Shown: positions 17,299-26,200 of the stretch, piece after piece
How the letters are laid out: every line of letters starts with the position of its first letter
How positions within the stretch are numbered: the stretch's first letter is position 1
Origin: Pseudoalteromonas lipolytica
Lineage (GTDB): Bacteria > Pseudomonadota > Gammaproteobacteria > Enterobacterales > Alteromonadaceae
Assembly: GCF_900116435.1 (NCBI RefSeq)
Contig: NZ_FPAZ01000004.1
Span: forward strand, 124,001-188,000
DNA length: 64,000 bases
Direction: 5' to 3'
Position numbers and translations under genes: made by a program
Notes under the pieces: model-generated
The model's input: only the letters and a program-made list of their open reading frames with translations
Told to the model about the DNA's origin: nothing
Databases searched by the model: none

Positions 17299-18810
17299 AT
17301 GAATGACATATCACAAAAACTGGCAGCTTCGCTTGAGCAATTACAACAGCTTCAGGAGTCAGGAGTTGTAGCCATTCAGTCAAAGCAACTTAGTCGAGTG
17401 CATCGAGAGCGGCTCTTGAAGCATGGGTTTATTCGTGAAGTTATTCGAGGCTGGTACATACCGGCTATGCCAGATGAAAAGCCGGGCGACAGTACATCTT
17501 GGTATACTTCTTTCTGGGATTTTTGCGGTGCATATTTATCGGAACGTTTCGATAATGCCTGGTGTCTGTCACCTGAGCAGTCGATCAGCCTACATATCGG
17601 CGATAGAACCGTGCCTCAGCAATTGCTCGTTCGCTCCCCCAAAGGCAACAATAAACCCACCGCTTTTTTACACAATACCTCTATTTTCGATGTTAGGTTA
17701 AATTTACCTGATGTTGAGTATATTAAAAACGTAGCAGGACTAAATGTATACAGCTTGGCTTCAGCACTGGTTAATTGCTCGGCTAACCAATTTAAAAATG
17801 CGCCCATCTTAATGCGTACAGCCTTATCAATGGTGACAGATGCATCAGACGTATTGTCTGTTTTACTTGCCGGTAATCACAGCGTGATTGCAGGCAGATT
17901 AGTGGGGGCTTTTAGAAATATTGGCCGCGACCTAATTGCTGACAATATCTTAAAAGGCATGCAGGCAGCCGATTTGAAAGTGCAAGAAGAAGACCCATTC
18001 GCCGAGAATTTACAGGTGAGTTTTGGTCGTCGTGATGTATCGCCCTATGTTAATCGCATGCGGTTAATGTGGGCGCAAATGCGTGAAAGTGTTATTGCGC
18101 ACTTCCCTGAACAACCACACCAAACCATCGACATCGAAACCTACATGGCAGAAGTAGAAGACAAGTACGTTACCGACGCCTACCACTCACTGTCTATTGA
18201 AGGCTATCGAGTGACTCGTGAACTAATTGAACTTGTTCGTTCAGGTAACTGGCAAATTGATGGTTCAGACGAGAGTAAAAAGCACCTAGATACCATGGCT
18301 GCTAAAGATTACTGGGATGCGTTCCAAGAAGTTAAAAAAGCCGTTTTAGCAGTATTAGAAGGTAAGAACTCTGGTGATGTATTGGAACAGACGCACAGTG
18401 ATTGGTACCTTGCCTTATTTGGCCCAAGTGTTGCGGCCGGTATTATTAAACAATCGGACTTAGCTGGTTACCGATCAGGGCCTGTTTATATTCGCCAGTC
18501 TATGCATACTCCCCCTAATCGAGATGCGGTACGCGACATGATGCCGACATTTTTCGATTTACTCGCAGAGGAGGGTAATGCAGCAGTCAGAGTTGTAATG
18601 GGGCACTTCATTTTCGTTTACATCCACCCTTACTTTGATGGTAACGGCAGAATGGGCAGGTTCATTATGAATTTAATGATGGCCTCTGGCGGTTACCCAT
18701 GGACTGTTGTACCTATGGAGCGACGAGACGAATATATGCAAGTATTAGAAGCTGCTAGCGTTGGTGAAGATATTGTACCATTTACAAAATTTTTAGCCTC
18801 GTTACTATAA
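17299..18810 (+). CDS. AbiEi-like/Fic fusion protein (Fic AMP-transferase with built-in inhibitory motif)
   Basis: A 503-residue protein. The N-terminal 230 residues look like an AbiEi-type antitoxin/regulator: a winged-helix segment (HRERLLKHGFIREVIRGWYIP) followed by the AbiEi core. Residues about 270-503 are a Fic domain with the full catalytic motif HPYFDGNGRMGR starting at His443, expected to AMPylate hydroxyl side chains. A class II inhibitory motif S-x3-E-G lies before it (Ser297, Glu301), so activity should be self-repressed. The start at 17299 has GGAG seven bases upstream and is preferred over ATG 17284. The upstream palindromic repeats suggest autoregulation by the winged helix. 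No separate antitoxin gene is adjacent. Confidence 0.88.
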   Translation: MNDISQKLAASLEQLQQLQESGVVAIQSKQLSRVHRERLLKHGFIREVIRGWYIPAMPDEKPGDSTSWYTSFWDFCGAYLSERFDNAWCLSPEQSISLHIGDRTVPQQLLVRSPKGNNKPTAFLHNTSIFDVRLNLPDVEYIKNVAGLNVYSLASALVNCSANQFKNAPILMRTALSMVTDASDVLSVLLAGNHSVIAGRLVGAFRNIGRDLIADNILKGMQAADLKVQEEDPFAENLQVSFGRRDVSPYVNRMRLMWAQMRESVIAHFPEQPHQTIDIETYMAEVEDKYVTDAYHSLSIEGYRVTRELIELVRSGNWQIDGSDESKKHLDTMAAKDYWDAFQEVKKAVLAVLEGKNSGDVLEQTHSDWYLALFGPSVAAGIIKQSDLAGYRSGPVYIRQSMHTPPNRDAVRDMMPTFFDLLAEEGNAAVRVVMGHFIFVYIHPYFDGNGRMGRFIMNLMMASGGYPWTVVPMERRDEYMQVLEAASVGEDIVPFTKFLASLL

Positions 18811-18869
18811 ATCTCTTAAGTACATTAAAGGTCAGATGTTTTCCACTCTTAAAGGTTCGTAAAGCTGCA
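18811..18869. other. Short spacer after the Fic gene
   Basis: No clear terminator; the sequence grades into the Rhs remnant. Confidence 0.4.
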
Positions 18870-19092
18870 CTATCCATATGAACGGTCGGGTGTACGATTA
18901 TAACCTTGGGCGTTGATTCTTTTGTAGATGAAGGCTCACAGAGAGTTAATCCGCGTTCCTATATTGCGTACAATCCGCTATCCGGAACTAACCCAACCGA
19001 TCGTGTTCCACAAAAAGAAACAATAGAAGTCACTAAAGGTAAACAAGTTTTCTAAGATAATGACGATAACAATCATGTTAGTGCTGGAGATT
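18870..19092 (+). pseudogene. Second Rhs core/tip remnant, frameshifted
   Basis: In frame 2, 18875-18916 reads HMNGRVYDYNLGR then stops. In frame 0, 18912-19055 continues as VDSFVDEGSQRVNPRSYIAY and NPLSGTNPTDRVP to a stop at 19053. Together these are the typical Rhs core end (HMNGRVYDYNLGRFLSVDPF ... NPLSGTDPTG) with the junction residues lost. A further short coding-like piece continues to about 19092. There is no start codon and no toxin domain; it is a dead fragment. Confidence 0.82.
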
Positions 19093-19280
19093 CATAAGCC
19101 GGCCCTCGCTTTTTGCTTGATGACTTATGGTAGAAAAATATGGGTTAAAAACATATCAAATGCGTGGTTATAATTCTGAGTTTTTCAGGTCAAATACGCT
19201 TATTTTTTAATGAGTGTGATCAGTCTAAAAAGTTCAGCTTAGGGATGTAATATTGTGCACGAAAGGGATATCACCTACCA
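19093..19280. other. Spacer before the phosphotransferase gene
   Basis: AT-rich with no ORF. It should hold the promoter of the phosphotransferase/oxidoreductase pair; no strong hexamers were picked out. Confidence 0.4.
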
Positions 19281-20264
19281 TTGCCCATAGATTTTTCGTT
19301 AAAACATGACTGTATGAACGTAAGGCAATTTGTTAAAAAGCACTTTCCTGATATTAAAGACATAGAGCAAGCAGCCTCTGTATGGAGTGATTGCGGCGAA
19401 ATTATTCGCTGTAAACTTAACGGTGAGGCATGTGTCATAAAAGCCATAGAAGTCCCTAAGCAAATTAATCATAGTCGGATCACGCAAAGTGAGTTTGCAT
19501 TAGCAAGAAAGCGGCAATCATATTTAGTCGAATTTAATTGGTATCAGCAGTTTAGTGGGCAGTTACCGCTTGAGGCTGCAGCTATTCCCTGCTTAAACGC
19601 GGTGCAAGAAAATAATCAGCAAGCACTCTTATTTGCTGATTTTACCGCGTGTGGTTATCAACAAGCCCAAGCAAGCTCTGCTCATATTGATGCGATTCTT
19701 AGATGGTTAGCACATTTTCATGCTGTTAATTTAAGTAGCACTACTGAGGGGCTTTGGCCGCAAGGTAGCTATTGGCACTTAGCGACTCGTCCAGATGAGT
19801 ATGCGCGAATGACGCATTCAAGCCTAAAAGTTGAAGCAGAAAATATCGATACAGCACTTAAGCAGTGTGTATATCAAACGCTCATACATGGCGATGCGAA
19901 ACTTGCTAATTTTGCCATAAAGCCACACACTAATTGTGTATATGGCTATGACTTTCAATACGTTGGAAAGGGTGTCGGTATTATTGATGTTATGTACTTT
20001 TTAGGGAGTTGCTTAAGTGATAAGGCGCTCCATGCTGATGCCAGTGCATATTTAGACCAGTATTACGATGAACTTGCCTTAGCTCTAAAATGTTATAAAC
20101 CGAATATCAGTGCGGCAGATGTGATTGCTAGCTGGGATGAACTCTGGGCATATGCTTGGGCTGATTTTTACCGCTTTTTAGCTGGGTGGAGTCCTGAGCA
20201 TTTAAAAATTAATCGCTATATGCAAAGTCAGTTTAACTATTATCTCACTAAAAAAGGAATGTAA
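19281..20264 (+). CDS. Aminoglycoside/choline/ecdysteroid-kinase-like phosphotransferase
   Basis: A 327-residue small-molecule kinase of the protein-kinase-like phosphotransferase fold. The catalytic loop LIHGDAKLANFAI (near residue 202) and the metal-binding segment DFQYVGKGVGIIDVMYFLG are clear, and the arrangement resembles ecdysteroid-kinase-like/DUF1679 members. The substrate is unknown. The annotated start is TTG with AAAGGGA somewhat far upstream; ATG at 19314 is an alternative with no ribosome site. Its stop overlaps the start of the next gene (TAATG), so the two are co-translated. Confidence 0.78.
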   Translation: MPIDFSLKHDCMNVRQFVKKHFPDIKDIEQAASVWSDCGEIIRCKLNGEACVIKAIEVPKQINHSRITQSEFALARKRQSYLVEFNWYQQFSGQLPLEAAAIPCLNAVQENNQQALLFADFTACGYQQAQASSAHIDAILRWLAHFHAVNLSSTTEGLWPQGSYWHLATRPDEYARMTHSSLKVEAENIDTALKQCVYQTLIHGDAKLANFAIKPHTNCVYGYDFQYVGKGVGIIDVMYFLGSCLSDKALHADASAYLDQYYDELALALKCYKPNISAADVIASWDELWAYAWADFYRFLAGWSPEHLKINRYMQSQFNYYLTKKGM

Positions 20265-21235
20265 TGAATAAGCCAATTCGTTTTGCCATAATTGGGTGTG
20301 GCGCAGTAACCGAAGTTAAAAGTGGTCCCGCGTATCAACAAACCGATGGCATTGAGCTGGTGGGCGTGACGCGTCGAGATTTAAACAAAGCTCGCGACTA
20401 TGCACAGCGTCATCATGTGCCCAAGGTGTTTGCAAGCCCCAGTGAGTTAATAAACGATGCACAGGTTGATGCCGTATACATTGCTACGCCGCCCGACAGC
20501 CATAAAACGTTTGCACTTGAAGTGGCGGCGGCTGGCAAACCCTGTTGTATTGAAAAACCCTTAGCGCCTAGCTATGAAGACAGTTTAGCCATTGTTGAAG
20601 CATTCAAAGAGGCAAAACAGCCTTTATTTGTTGCTTATTATCGTCGTTCGTTGCCACGTTTTAATAAAGTGAAATCGCTTATTGAAAGTGGCGCAATTGG
20701 TAAAGTGCGTCATGTAAGTTGGCATTTGAGCAAACCAGCAAGTGCTTTGGACTTATCTAGAGAATATAACTGGCGAACTGATAAACAGATTGCACGTGGC
20801 GGTTACTTTGATGACTTAGCAAGCCATGGTCTTGATTTGTTAGCGTATTTATTAGGTGATTTTGAAAAAGTACACGGTTTTTGTGCTAATCAACAAGGGC
20901 TTTATTCCGCTTTCGATGCTATTACCGCGCACTGGCATCATAAATCGGGTATTACGGGCTCTGGCAGCTGGAACTTTGCGTGTGCGAACCGCTTTGACGA
21001 CGTTATTATTTATGGCAGTGAGGGTGAAATATGTTTTAGTGTGTTTGACGAAAAACCTATCGAGCTCAACAACGCACAGGGTATACGCCAACTATCTATT
21101 GAAAACCCAACTCATATACAGCAATTTCATGTAGAAAATATGGCTCAATTTTTTGATTTGGGCGCGCCTCATCCCTCAACCGGTGTAACCGCTTTACACA
21201 CCAGCTGGGTAATGGAACAAATTTTAATGTCTTAA
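20264..21235 (+). CDS. Gfo/Idh/MocA-family NAD(P)-dependent oxidoreductase
   Basis: A 323-residue dehydrogenase. It has an N-terminal Rossmann fold (IIGCGAVTE at residues 8-16) and the family's EKP motif in CIEKPLAPS, followed by the C-terminal alpha/beta substrate domain. Members oxidise or reduce sugars, inositols and related polyols; the substrate is not predictable. It is translationally coupled to the phosphotransferase, suggesting a shared catabolic or modification pathway. It converges with the next gene, with a four-base 3' overlap. Confidence 0.9.
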   Translation: MNKPIRFAIIGCGAVTEVKSGPAYQQTDGIELVGVTRRDLNKARDYAQRHHVPKVFASPSELINDAQVDAVYIATPPDSHKTFALEVAAAGKPCCIEKPLAPSYEDSLAIVEAFKEAKQPLFVAYYRRSLPRFNKVKSLIESGAIGKVRHVSWHLSKPASALDLSREYNWRTDKQIARGGYFDDLASHGLDLLAYLLGDFEKVHGFCANQQGLYSAFDAITAHWHHKSGITGSGSWNFACANRFDDVIIYGSEGEICFSVFDEKPIELNNAQGIRQLSIENPTHIQQFHVENMAQFFDLGAPHPSTGVTALHTSWVMEQILMS

Positions 21236-22047
21236 TTTTTATAGGCAGCATTAAAAGCATCAACAATCAACGTATTGTCGGGTGCAGGAAATAATTCCAT
21301 GAGCCTTGTACTAATGAGAGTCTTTATTTTCTCTGTTTGCAATGCGTGTTCAAATAATGCAATGGCCTGTTTACCTTGCGGCGAGGGCGAACAGGCTATG
21401 TAACCAAATGCAGCAGGCTCAGAGGGTTCAATCGTTAAGTAACGGATTTTATCAATACCATGTGCGCGTTGATAACGGTGAATGAACATTGATTTATATT
21501 CAAAAATAGCGTCAATTTTATTTTCAAAAAGCATGTAGCCAAGCTGAATTGCATTGGCAGCCCCATCTACTTTAAAAAAATGTTCTTCGTGTCGTTTTAT
21601 AAAATCATCGATTTTAGCAGAGTAAGACCGCCGACTCGTCACGCCAATGGTGAGGTCATAATAATTTACGGCATCGGTTAATGAAATCGAGTTGGGTAAG
21701 GTTGGTTTGTTGAATACAATCAGTTTGTTTTCGGGAAAGGCCATCAGAGGATACCGAGTAAAAATAGCACTCGCTTCTCGTTCAGGTGTTTTAAGCTTGT
21801 TGAGTAAACAGACATCGGGAAGTTGACTAAGTTGTTTCCAGTCTTGTAATTGGCTGCCAGGTACAAACTGTAAGCTGATTTTATTGCCCAACTCAGTGGC
21901 CGCCGCTAACACGAATTCAGTTGCCTCATTCTCGGGACTGCCGTCTGCTTGTGGAATAAAGTCAGTCATTATTTTTACATGCAATGGCTCAGAATTAACC
22001 GGCACAGCATAAATACATAATAAAAGAATCGTTGCGTAAAGTTTCAT
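21232..22047 (-). CDS. Periplasmic solute-binding protein-like (type 2, PBP family)
   Basis: About 271 residues from the ATG at 22047, chosen because it begins a good signal peptide (MKLYATILLLCIYAVPV, then NSEP). An upstream in-frame start at 22110 would bury the signal. The body resembles amino-acid-type binding proteins (HisJ-like), with LTIGVTSRRSYSAKIDD and IDAIFEYKSM as typical second-lobe elements. No permease or ATPase is adjacent, so it is an orphan. It may serve as a sensor partner rather than a transporter. Confidence 0.7.
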   Translation of the reverse strand: MKLYATILLLCIYAVPVNSEPLHVKIMTDFIPQADGSPENEATEFVLAAATELGNKISLQFVPGSQLQDWKQLSQLPDVCLLNKLKTPEREASAIFTRYPLMAFPENKLIVFNKPTLPNSISLTDAVNYYDLTIGVTSRRSYSAKIDDFIKRHEEHFFKVDGAANAIQLGYMLFENKIDAIFEYKSMFIHRYQRAHGIDKIRYLTIEPSEPAAFGYIACSPSPQGKQAIALFEHALQTEKIKTLISTRLMELFPAPDNTLIVDAFNAAYKN

Positions 22048-22246
22048 GCCATTCTGATGCCCAATTTTATTAAATGAATTGTTAAGCGGAAGTAGCCGAT
22101 GTTGTTGCAAAGCGCTTAATAGACCCTGCCTACTGTTTAATATTAGACCAGTTAAAGAAATTAATGCAATGAAGGGGGATTTTTTGCAGTCGAGTTGTCT
22201 ATTATGCGCTAAAATAGGCGTAATTTATTTCTTTTAGGTTCTACTT

Positions 22247-22876
22247 ATGTCTATCCATGTAATTACTCACCCGTTAGTTCAACACAAACTTGGCCTTATG
22301 CGCGCAGAAGGTATTAGTACTAAAAGTTTTCGTGAATTAGCGTCTGAAGTGGGGACCCTGCTTACCTACGAAGCGACTAAAAATTTACCACTAGAAAATG
22401 TGCAAATCACAGGGTGGGATGGCTCTCCCTTAGAGGTTGAGCATATCAAAGGTAAAAAAATTACAGTTGTGCCTATTTTGCGTGCTGGGCTTGGTATGAT
22501 GGATGGTGTTATGCAGTTATTACCTGCTGCAAAAGTGAGTGTTGTTGGCTTGCAACGCAACGAAGAAACCTTAGAACCCGTTCCGTACTTTGAAAAATTA
22601 GTTGGCAAGATTGATGAGCGTTTAAGTCTCGTAATTGATCCAATGCTTGCGACAGGTGGTTCAATGATTGCCACTATCGATATGCTTAAAAAAGCAGGTT
22701 GTAAAGATATTAAAGTCATTGTTCTCGTTGCAGCACCCGAAGGTGTTGAGAAAACATTGGCAGCTCACCCAGATGTTGAAATCTTTACGGCTTCATTAGA
22801 CAGTCACTTAAATGAAAAAGGATATATCATTCCAGGCTTAGGAGATGCCGGCGACAAAATTTTTGGCACAGTTTAG
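22247..22876 (+). CDS. upp: Uracil phosphoribosyltransferase
   Basis: A 209-residue enzyme converting uracil and PRPP to UMP, the main uracil salvage step. The PRPP-binding loop [12 protein letters not shown], the [15 protein letters not shown] region and the C-terminal [12 protein letters not shown] are all family signatures, and the length matches E. coli Upp (208). It heads an operon with uraA, nine bases apart. Confidence 0.97.
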   Translation: MSIHVITHPLVQHKLGLMRAEGISTKSFRELASEVGTLLTYEATKNLPLENVQITGWDGSPLEVEHIKGKKITVVPILRAGLGMMDGVMQLLPAAKVSVVGLQRNEETLEPVPYFEKLVGKIDERLSLVIDPMLATGGSMIATIDMLKKAGCKDIKVIVLVAAPEGVEKTLAAHPDVEIFTASLDSHLNEKGYIIPGLGDAGDKIFGTV

Positions 22877-23661
22877 GTAAATAGCGTGGAAAATCATCAA
22901 ACATTTTCGTTAAAAACTATTTTAACGGGGGCGCAAATGCTATTTGTCGCATTTGGCGCGTTGGTACTTGTCCCTTTACTGACGGGGCTTGACCCTAATG
23001 TTGCGCTATTCACCGCAGGCTTAGGCACTTTGTTGTTCCATTTTGTGACTAAAGGCCAAGTTCCCATTTTTTTAGCTTCGTCATTTGCGTTTATTGCTCC
23101 TATTATCGCTTCAGTGCAAATGTGGGGTATTCCAGCCACAATGGGTGGCTTGATGGTAGCAGGGTTCTGCTATTTAATTTTAAGCTTAGTTGTTAAGTTT
23201 AAAGGTGTTAGCGCCTTAGAAAAAGTGTTGCCGCCAGTGGTGGTTGGTCCTGTCATCATGGTGATAGGGTTAGCACTTGCGCCTGTGGCTGTAAACATGG
23301 CCATGGGCAAGGCTGGTGATGGCAGTGCGCAGTTAGTGCCTTACGAGCAAGCTATTTGGGTGTCGGGTTTATCTTTGCTCGTCACACTTATTTTTGCTGT
23401 GTGGGGCAAAGGTGTTTTTAAGCTTATTCCTATTCTGGCTGGGGTTGTTGCCGGTTATGTTGCGTCTTTATACATTGGTATTGTGCAGTTTAATGCAGTA
23501 ATAGAAGCCAATTGGTTTGCTGTGCCTGCGTTCACGTATCCAGAGTTTAAATGGCAAGCTATTTTGTTTATGGTGCCAGTTGCTATTGCGCCAGCAATAG
23601 AACACATTGGCGACATGATGGCTATTAGCCAAGTAACGGGTAAAGATTACTTAAAAAAACC

Positions 23662-23673
23662 GGGGTTACACCG
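23662..23673. repeat. Target-site duplication, left copy
   Basis: GGGGTTACACCG, exactly repeated at 23857-23868. Twelve bases falls in the 11-13 bp range known for IS4. Confidence 0.93.
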
Positions 23674-23856
23674 TAATGCCAGTCAGTTAAGCAGTTTTTT
23701 GAATAAATATGTGAATATTATTCAGTTAAAGCTGCTTAAAGCAGGTGGGGATAAAATTAGCTAAAGACCATATAGCAAAAGGGCTACAGTAAGATTTTTA
23801 TAAATCATCGCTGTAACCCTTTATTTTATTGGTTTTTCCTTAACTGATCTGCATTA
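23674..23856. mobile_element. 183-bp MITE with IS4-like ends
   Basis: The left end TAATGCCAGTCAGTTAAG and the reverse complement of the right end TAATGCAGATCAGTTAAG match at 15 of 18 positions and closely match the 18-bp IS4 terminal repeat as I recall it. No transposase is encoded. Inside, 23778-23789 and 23811-23822 form a 12-bp near-perfect hairpin (AAAGGG-C-TACAG / CTGTA-A-CCCTTT) followed by T-rich sequence, which could also terminate transcription. It is flanked by a 12-bp duplication. Confidence 0.92.
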
Positions 23857-23868
23857 GGGGTTACACCG
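23857..23868. repeat. Target-site duplication, right copy
   Basis: Identical to 23662-23673. Confidence 0.93.
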
Positions 23869-24347
23869 CACCTTATTAGGTGATGGTTTGGCAACGTCTG
23901 CGGCATCCATTTTCGGTGGACCACCGAATACCACTTACTCTGAAGTGACAGGGGCAGTGATGCTGACACGAAACTTTAATCCGCGTGTGATGTTGTGGAC
24001 AGCGATTATTGCTATTGTGCTGGCCTTTGTAGCAAAAATGGGCGCGGGTTTGCAGACCATTCCTGTGCCAGTGATGGGCGGTATTATGATCTTGCTGTTT
24101 GGCTCTATTGCGGTAGTTGGTTTGAATACCTTGGTTAAATCGGGAGAAGATCTGACAGCCCCACGCAACCTAACGATTATCGCACTTATATTAGTGTTTG
24201 GTATTGGTGGTATGCATATTGGTGGTAATGAGTTTAGCCTACAAGGTGTAAGCTTATGTGCCATTCTCGGTATTATTTTAAATGCCGTGCTCCCCAAAGC
24301 AGTGCAGACTGAGCAATAGCATGTAAAAAATGATGTGAATTTGCACC

Positions 24348-24377
24348 AAAAAAGCGCATTTAATATGCGCTTTTTTT
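24348..24377 (+). terminator. Terminator of upp-uraA
   Basis: Stem AAAAAGCGCAT / ATGCGCTTTTT with a five-base loop and a T tract. Confidence 0.88.
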
Positions 24378-24457
24378 GTAACCTCATAAAAAGTAAGGAA
24401 TTATAAAACTGGTCTACTAACTGCATTTATCTCTATGTCATACTGGTAGGAGCGATT

Positions 24458-26200
24458 ATGCAAGAGGCAAATGTTGTGGATATAACCCCGTTTTTAGCGA
24501 AACATCAGTTACCACTTAAATATCAATATTTAAGTGAACAATTCTTTATACCCCTCGCGCACGATGTGTTAAGCGCAAAAATGGCTGGGCAGCCGATGCT
24601 GGTGGCGATTAATGGCTGTCAGGGCTCTGGTAAAACAACCCTTGCTGATTTTCTTGTGACGTGGGTCAACAGCAATACAGAGTTTAATAGTGTTTCCTTG
24701 TCTATTGATGACTTTTATCTTAGTCATGCAGCACGAGCCGAGTTGGCCGAAGACGTACACCCACTCTTTGCAACGAGAGGGGTCCCCGGTACTCACGATA
24801 TAAAGTTAATGGAACAAACCTTATCGGCGTTAATGGCTGGCAAAAAGAATGTGCCTTTACCACAATTCGACAAGCTCACTGATGACCCTGTCGCAAAAGA
24901 ACACTGGCCAACTAACCAAAAGCCGGTCGATATCATATTTTTTGAAGGATGGTGCGTTGCCAGTACTGCGCAGCAGCCATATCAGCTGCAAACACCTATC
25001 AATGACTTAGAACAACACGAGGATGCTGATGGCGTTTGGCGGCGTTGTGTGAACAGCTGTTTAGCGAATGAATATCAGAATGTATTTGCTATGGCTGATT
25101 ACACCATTATGTTAAAAGCACCATCGTTTGAAGATGTGTATGCATGGCGTTTAGAGCAAGAACACAAGTTAATTGCTAAAAATGGATTAGGTAAAGGCAC
25201 ATTTGATGAAATAACACTGAGGCGCTTTATATCTCATTTTGAACGAATCACCCGTGAAAACTTAGCGACGCTCGCACATGATGTTGATGCCTTATTATTA
25301 CTTGATAGCCAACGCGATATTACAAAAATGCAGTTGTTGGCAGATAAAATTTCACAACCACTTATTTTTACCGATTTAGACGGCACTTTGCTTGATCACG
25401 ATAGTTACGAATGTGACGTTATAAAACCTTTTTTAGCTGAGCTGAACGACACGGGTATTAACGTTATTTTTAATACGAGTAAAACATTTGCTGAGGTTAT
25501 AGATATTCAAGCGGGCCTTGAACATCACCAGCCCTTTATTGTTGAGAATGGGGCGGCAGTGTATATTCCCAAAAACTACTTTGCAGTAAAACCAATTGGT
25601 TGTGACGAATATCACGGGTTTTGGCGGTATGCTCTCACACAAAGCTGCGATAAATTACACGATGACCTTAATCAGCATGCAAGCCAGTTTAGTCATTGTG
25701 TGCGTTTATTTAGTCAGTTTTCAGCCCAAGAAATTGCTGAACTTACTGGTTTACCCCTCGATAAAAGCGAACTGGCTTTACAGCGTCAATATTCAGATCC
25801 TATTTGTTTTTCAGGCAGTGATACACAGCGACAGCAATTTATAGACATTATGTCGTCACTCGATTACGAGGTGTTGGTTGGCGGTCGTTTTATTCATATT
25901 ACGAAAGGGACAAATAAGGGATTAGCGCAAAAGTGGTTATTAAATCAATTTAAAAAAGCATATCGCAACCCCTTTACCGTTATTGCTTTGGGCGACAGTC
26001 AAAATGATGTTGCCATGCTAAAAGCGGCAGATACCGCCGTTCTTATCAAGAACCCGGGCAGTCAAGTGCAAGCACACATATTACAAAAAGCGTGGCAGCT
26101 CAGTGATAAACCCGCCCCTGAGGGCTGGGTTCAAGAAGTCTCGGCATTAAGCATTATTAAAGCGCATTTAGCAGCAAAAAAGGAGCAATCTCATGGCTGA
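24458..26200 (+). CDS. Fusion of a glycerate-kinase-like P-loop kinase and a glucosyl/mannosyl-3-phosphoglycerate phosphatase (HAD)
   Basis: A 580-residue two-domain protein. Residues 1-290 are a P-loop kinase with INGCQGSGKTT near residues 52-62, a DDFYLSHAARAELAED segment and an FFEGWCVA segment, typical of D-glycerate 3-kinase-like proteins. Residues 300-580 are a HAD phosphatase of the mannosyl-3-phosphoglycerate phosphatase type, with nucleophile Asp306 and Asp308 in FTDLDGTLL and the metal motif GDSQNDVAML near 510. The kinase would make 3-phosphoglycerate from glycerate; the phosphatase would dephosphorylate glucosyl-3-phosphoglycerate. It overlaps the next gene by eight bases. The fusion of opposing steps of one solute cycle is unusual. 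Confidence 0.85.
   Translation: MQEANVVDITPFLAKHQLPLKYQYLSEQFFIPLAHDVLSAKMAGQPMLVAINGCQGSGKTTLADFLVTWVNSNTEFNSVSLSIDDFYLSHAARAELAEDVHPLFATRGVPGTHDIKLMEQTLSALMAGKKNVPLPQFDKLTDDPVAKEHWPTNQKPVDIIFFEGWCVASTAQQPYQLQTPINDLEQHEDADGVWRRCVNSCLANEYQNVFAMADYTIMLKAPSFEDVYAWRLEQEHKLIAKNGLGKGTFDEITLRRFISHFERITRENLATLAHDVDALLLLDSQRDITKMQLLADKISQPLIFTDLDGTLLDHDSYECDVIKPFLAELNDTGINVIFNTSKTFAEVIDIQAGLEHHQPFIVENGAAVYIPKNYFAVKPIGCDEYHGFWRYALTQSCDKLHDDLNQHASQFSHCVRLFSQFSAQEIAELTGLPLDKSELALQRQYSDPICFSGSDTQRQQFIDIMSSLDYEVLVGGRFIHITKGTNKGLAQKWLLNQFKKAYRNPFTVIALGDSQNDVAMLKAADTAVLIKNPGSQVQAHILQKAWQLSDKPAPEGWVQEVSALSIIKAHLAAKKEQSHG

Larger units (their letters stand above)
22886..24319 (+). pseudogene. uraA: Uracil permease gene disrupted by a MITE
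   Basis: The NCS2 uracil:H+ symporter. Residues 1-263 are intact from a GTG start (AGGT upstream) to LKKPGLHR, ending at the insertion site. The sequence resumes after the insertion as TLLGDGLATSAASIFGG (the hallmark NCS2 loop, GGPPNTTYSE) through the C-terminus ending at 24319. Without the insert it would encode about 412 residues, near the usual length. The 195-base insert (element plus duplication) is a multiple of three, so frame is kept, but it adds in-frame stops, the first at 23762. The first ORF therefore makes a 292-residue truncated product. Loss should abolish uracil uptake unless the element excises or stops are read through. Confidence 0.93.

Noticed and set aside
23888..24319. 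143-residue ORF as an independent gene
   Set aside because: It is the 3' half of the interrupted uraA, in the same frame as the 5' half once the 195-base insert is removed.
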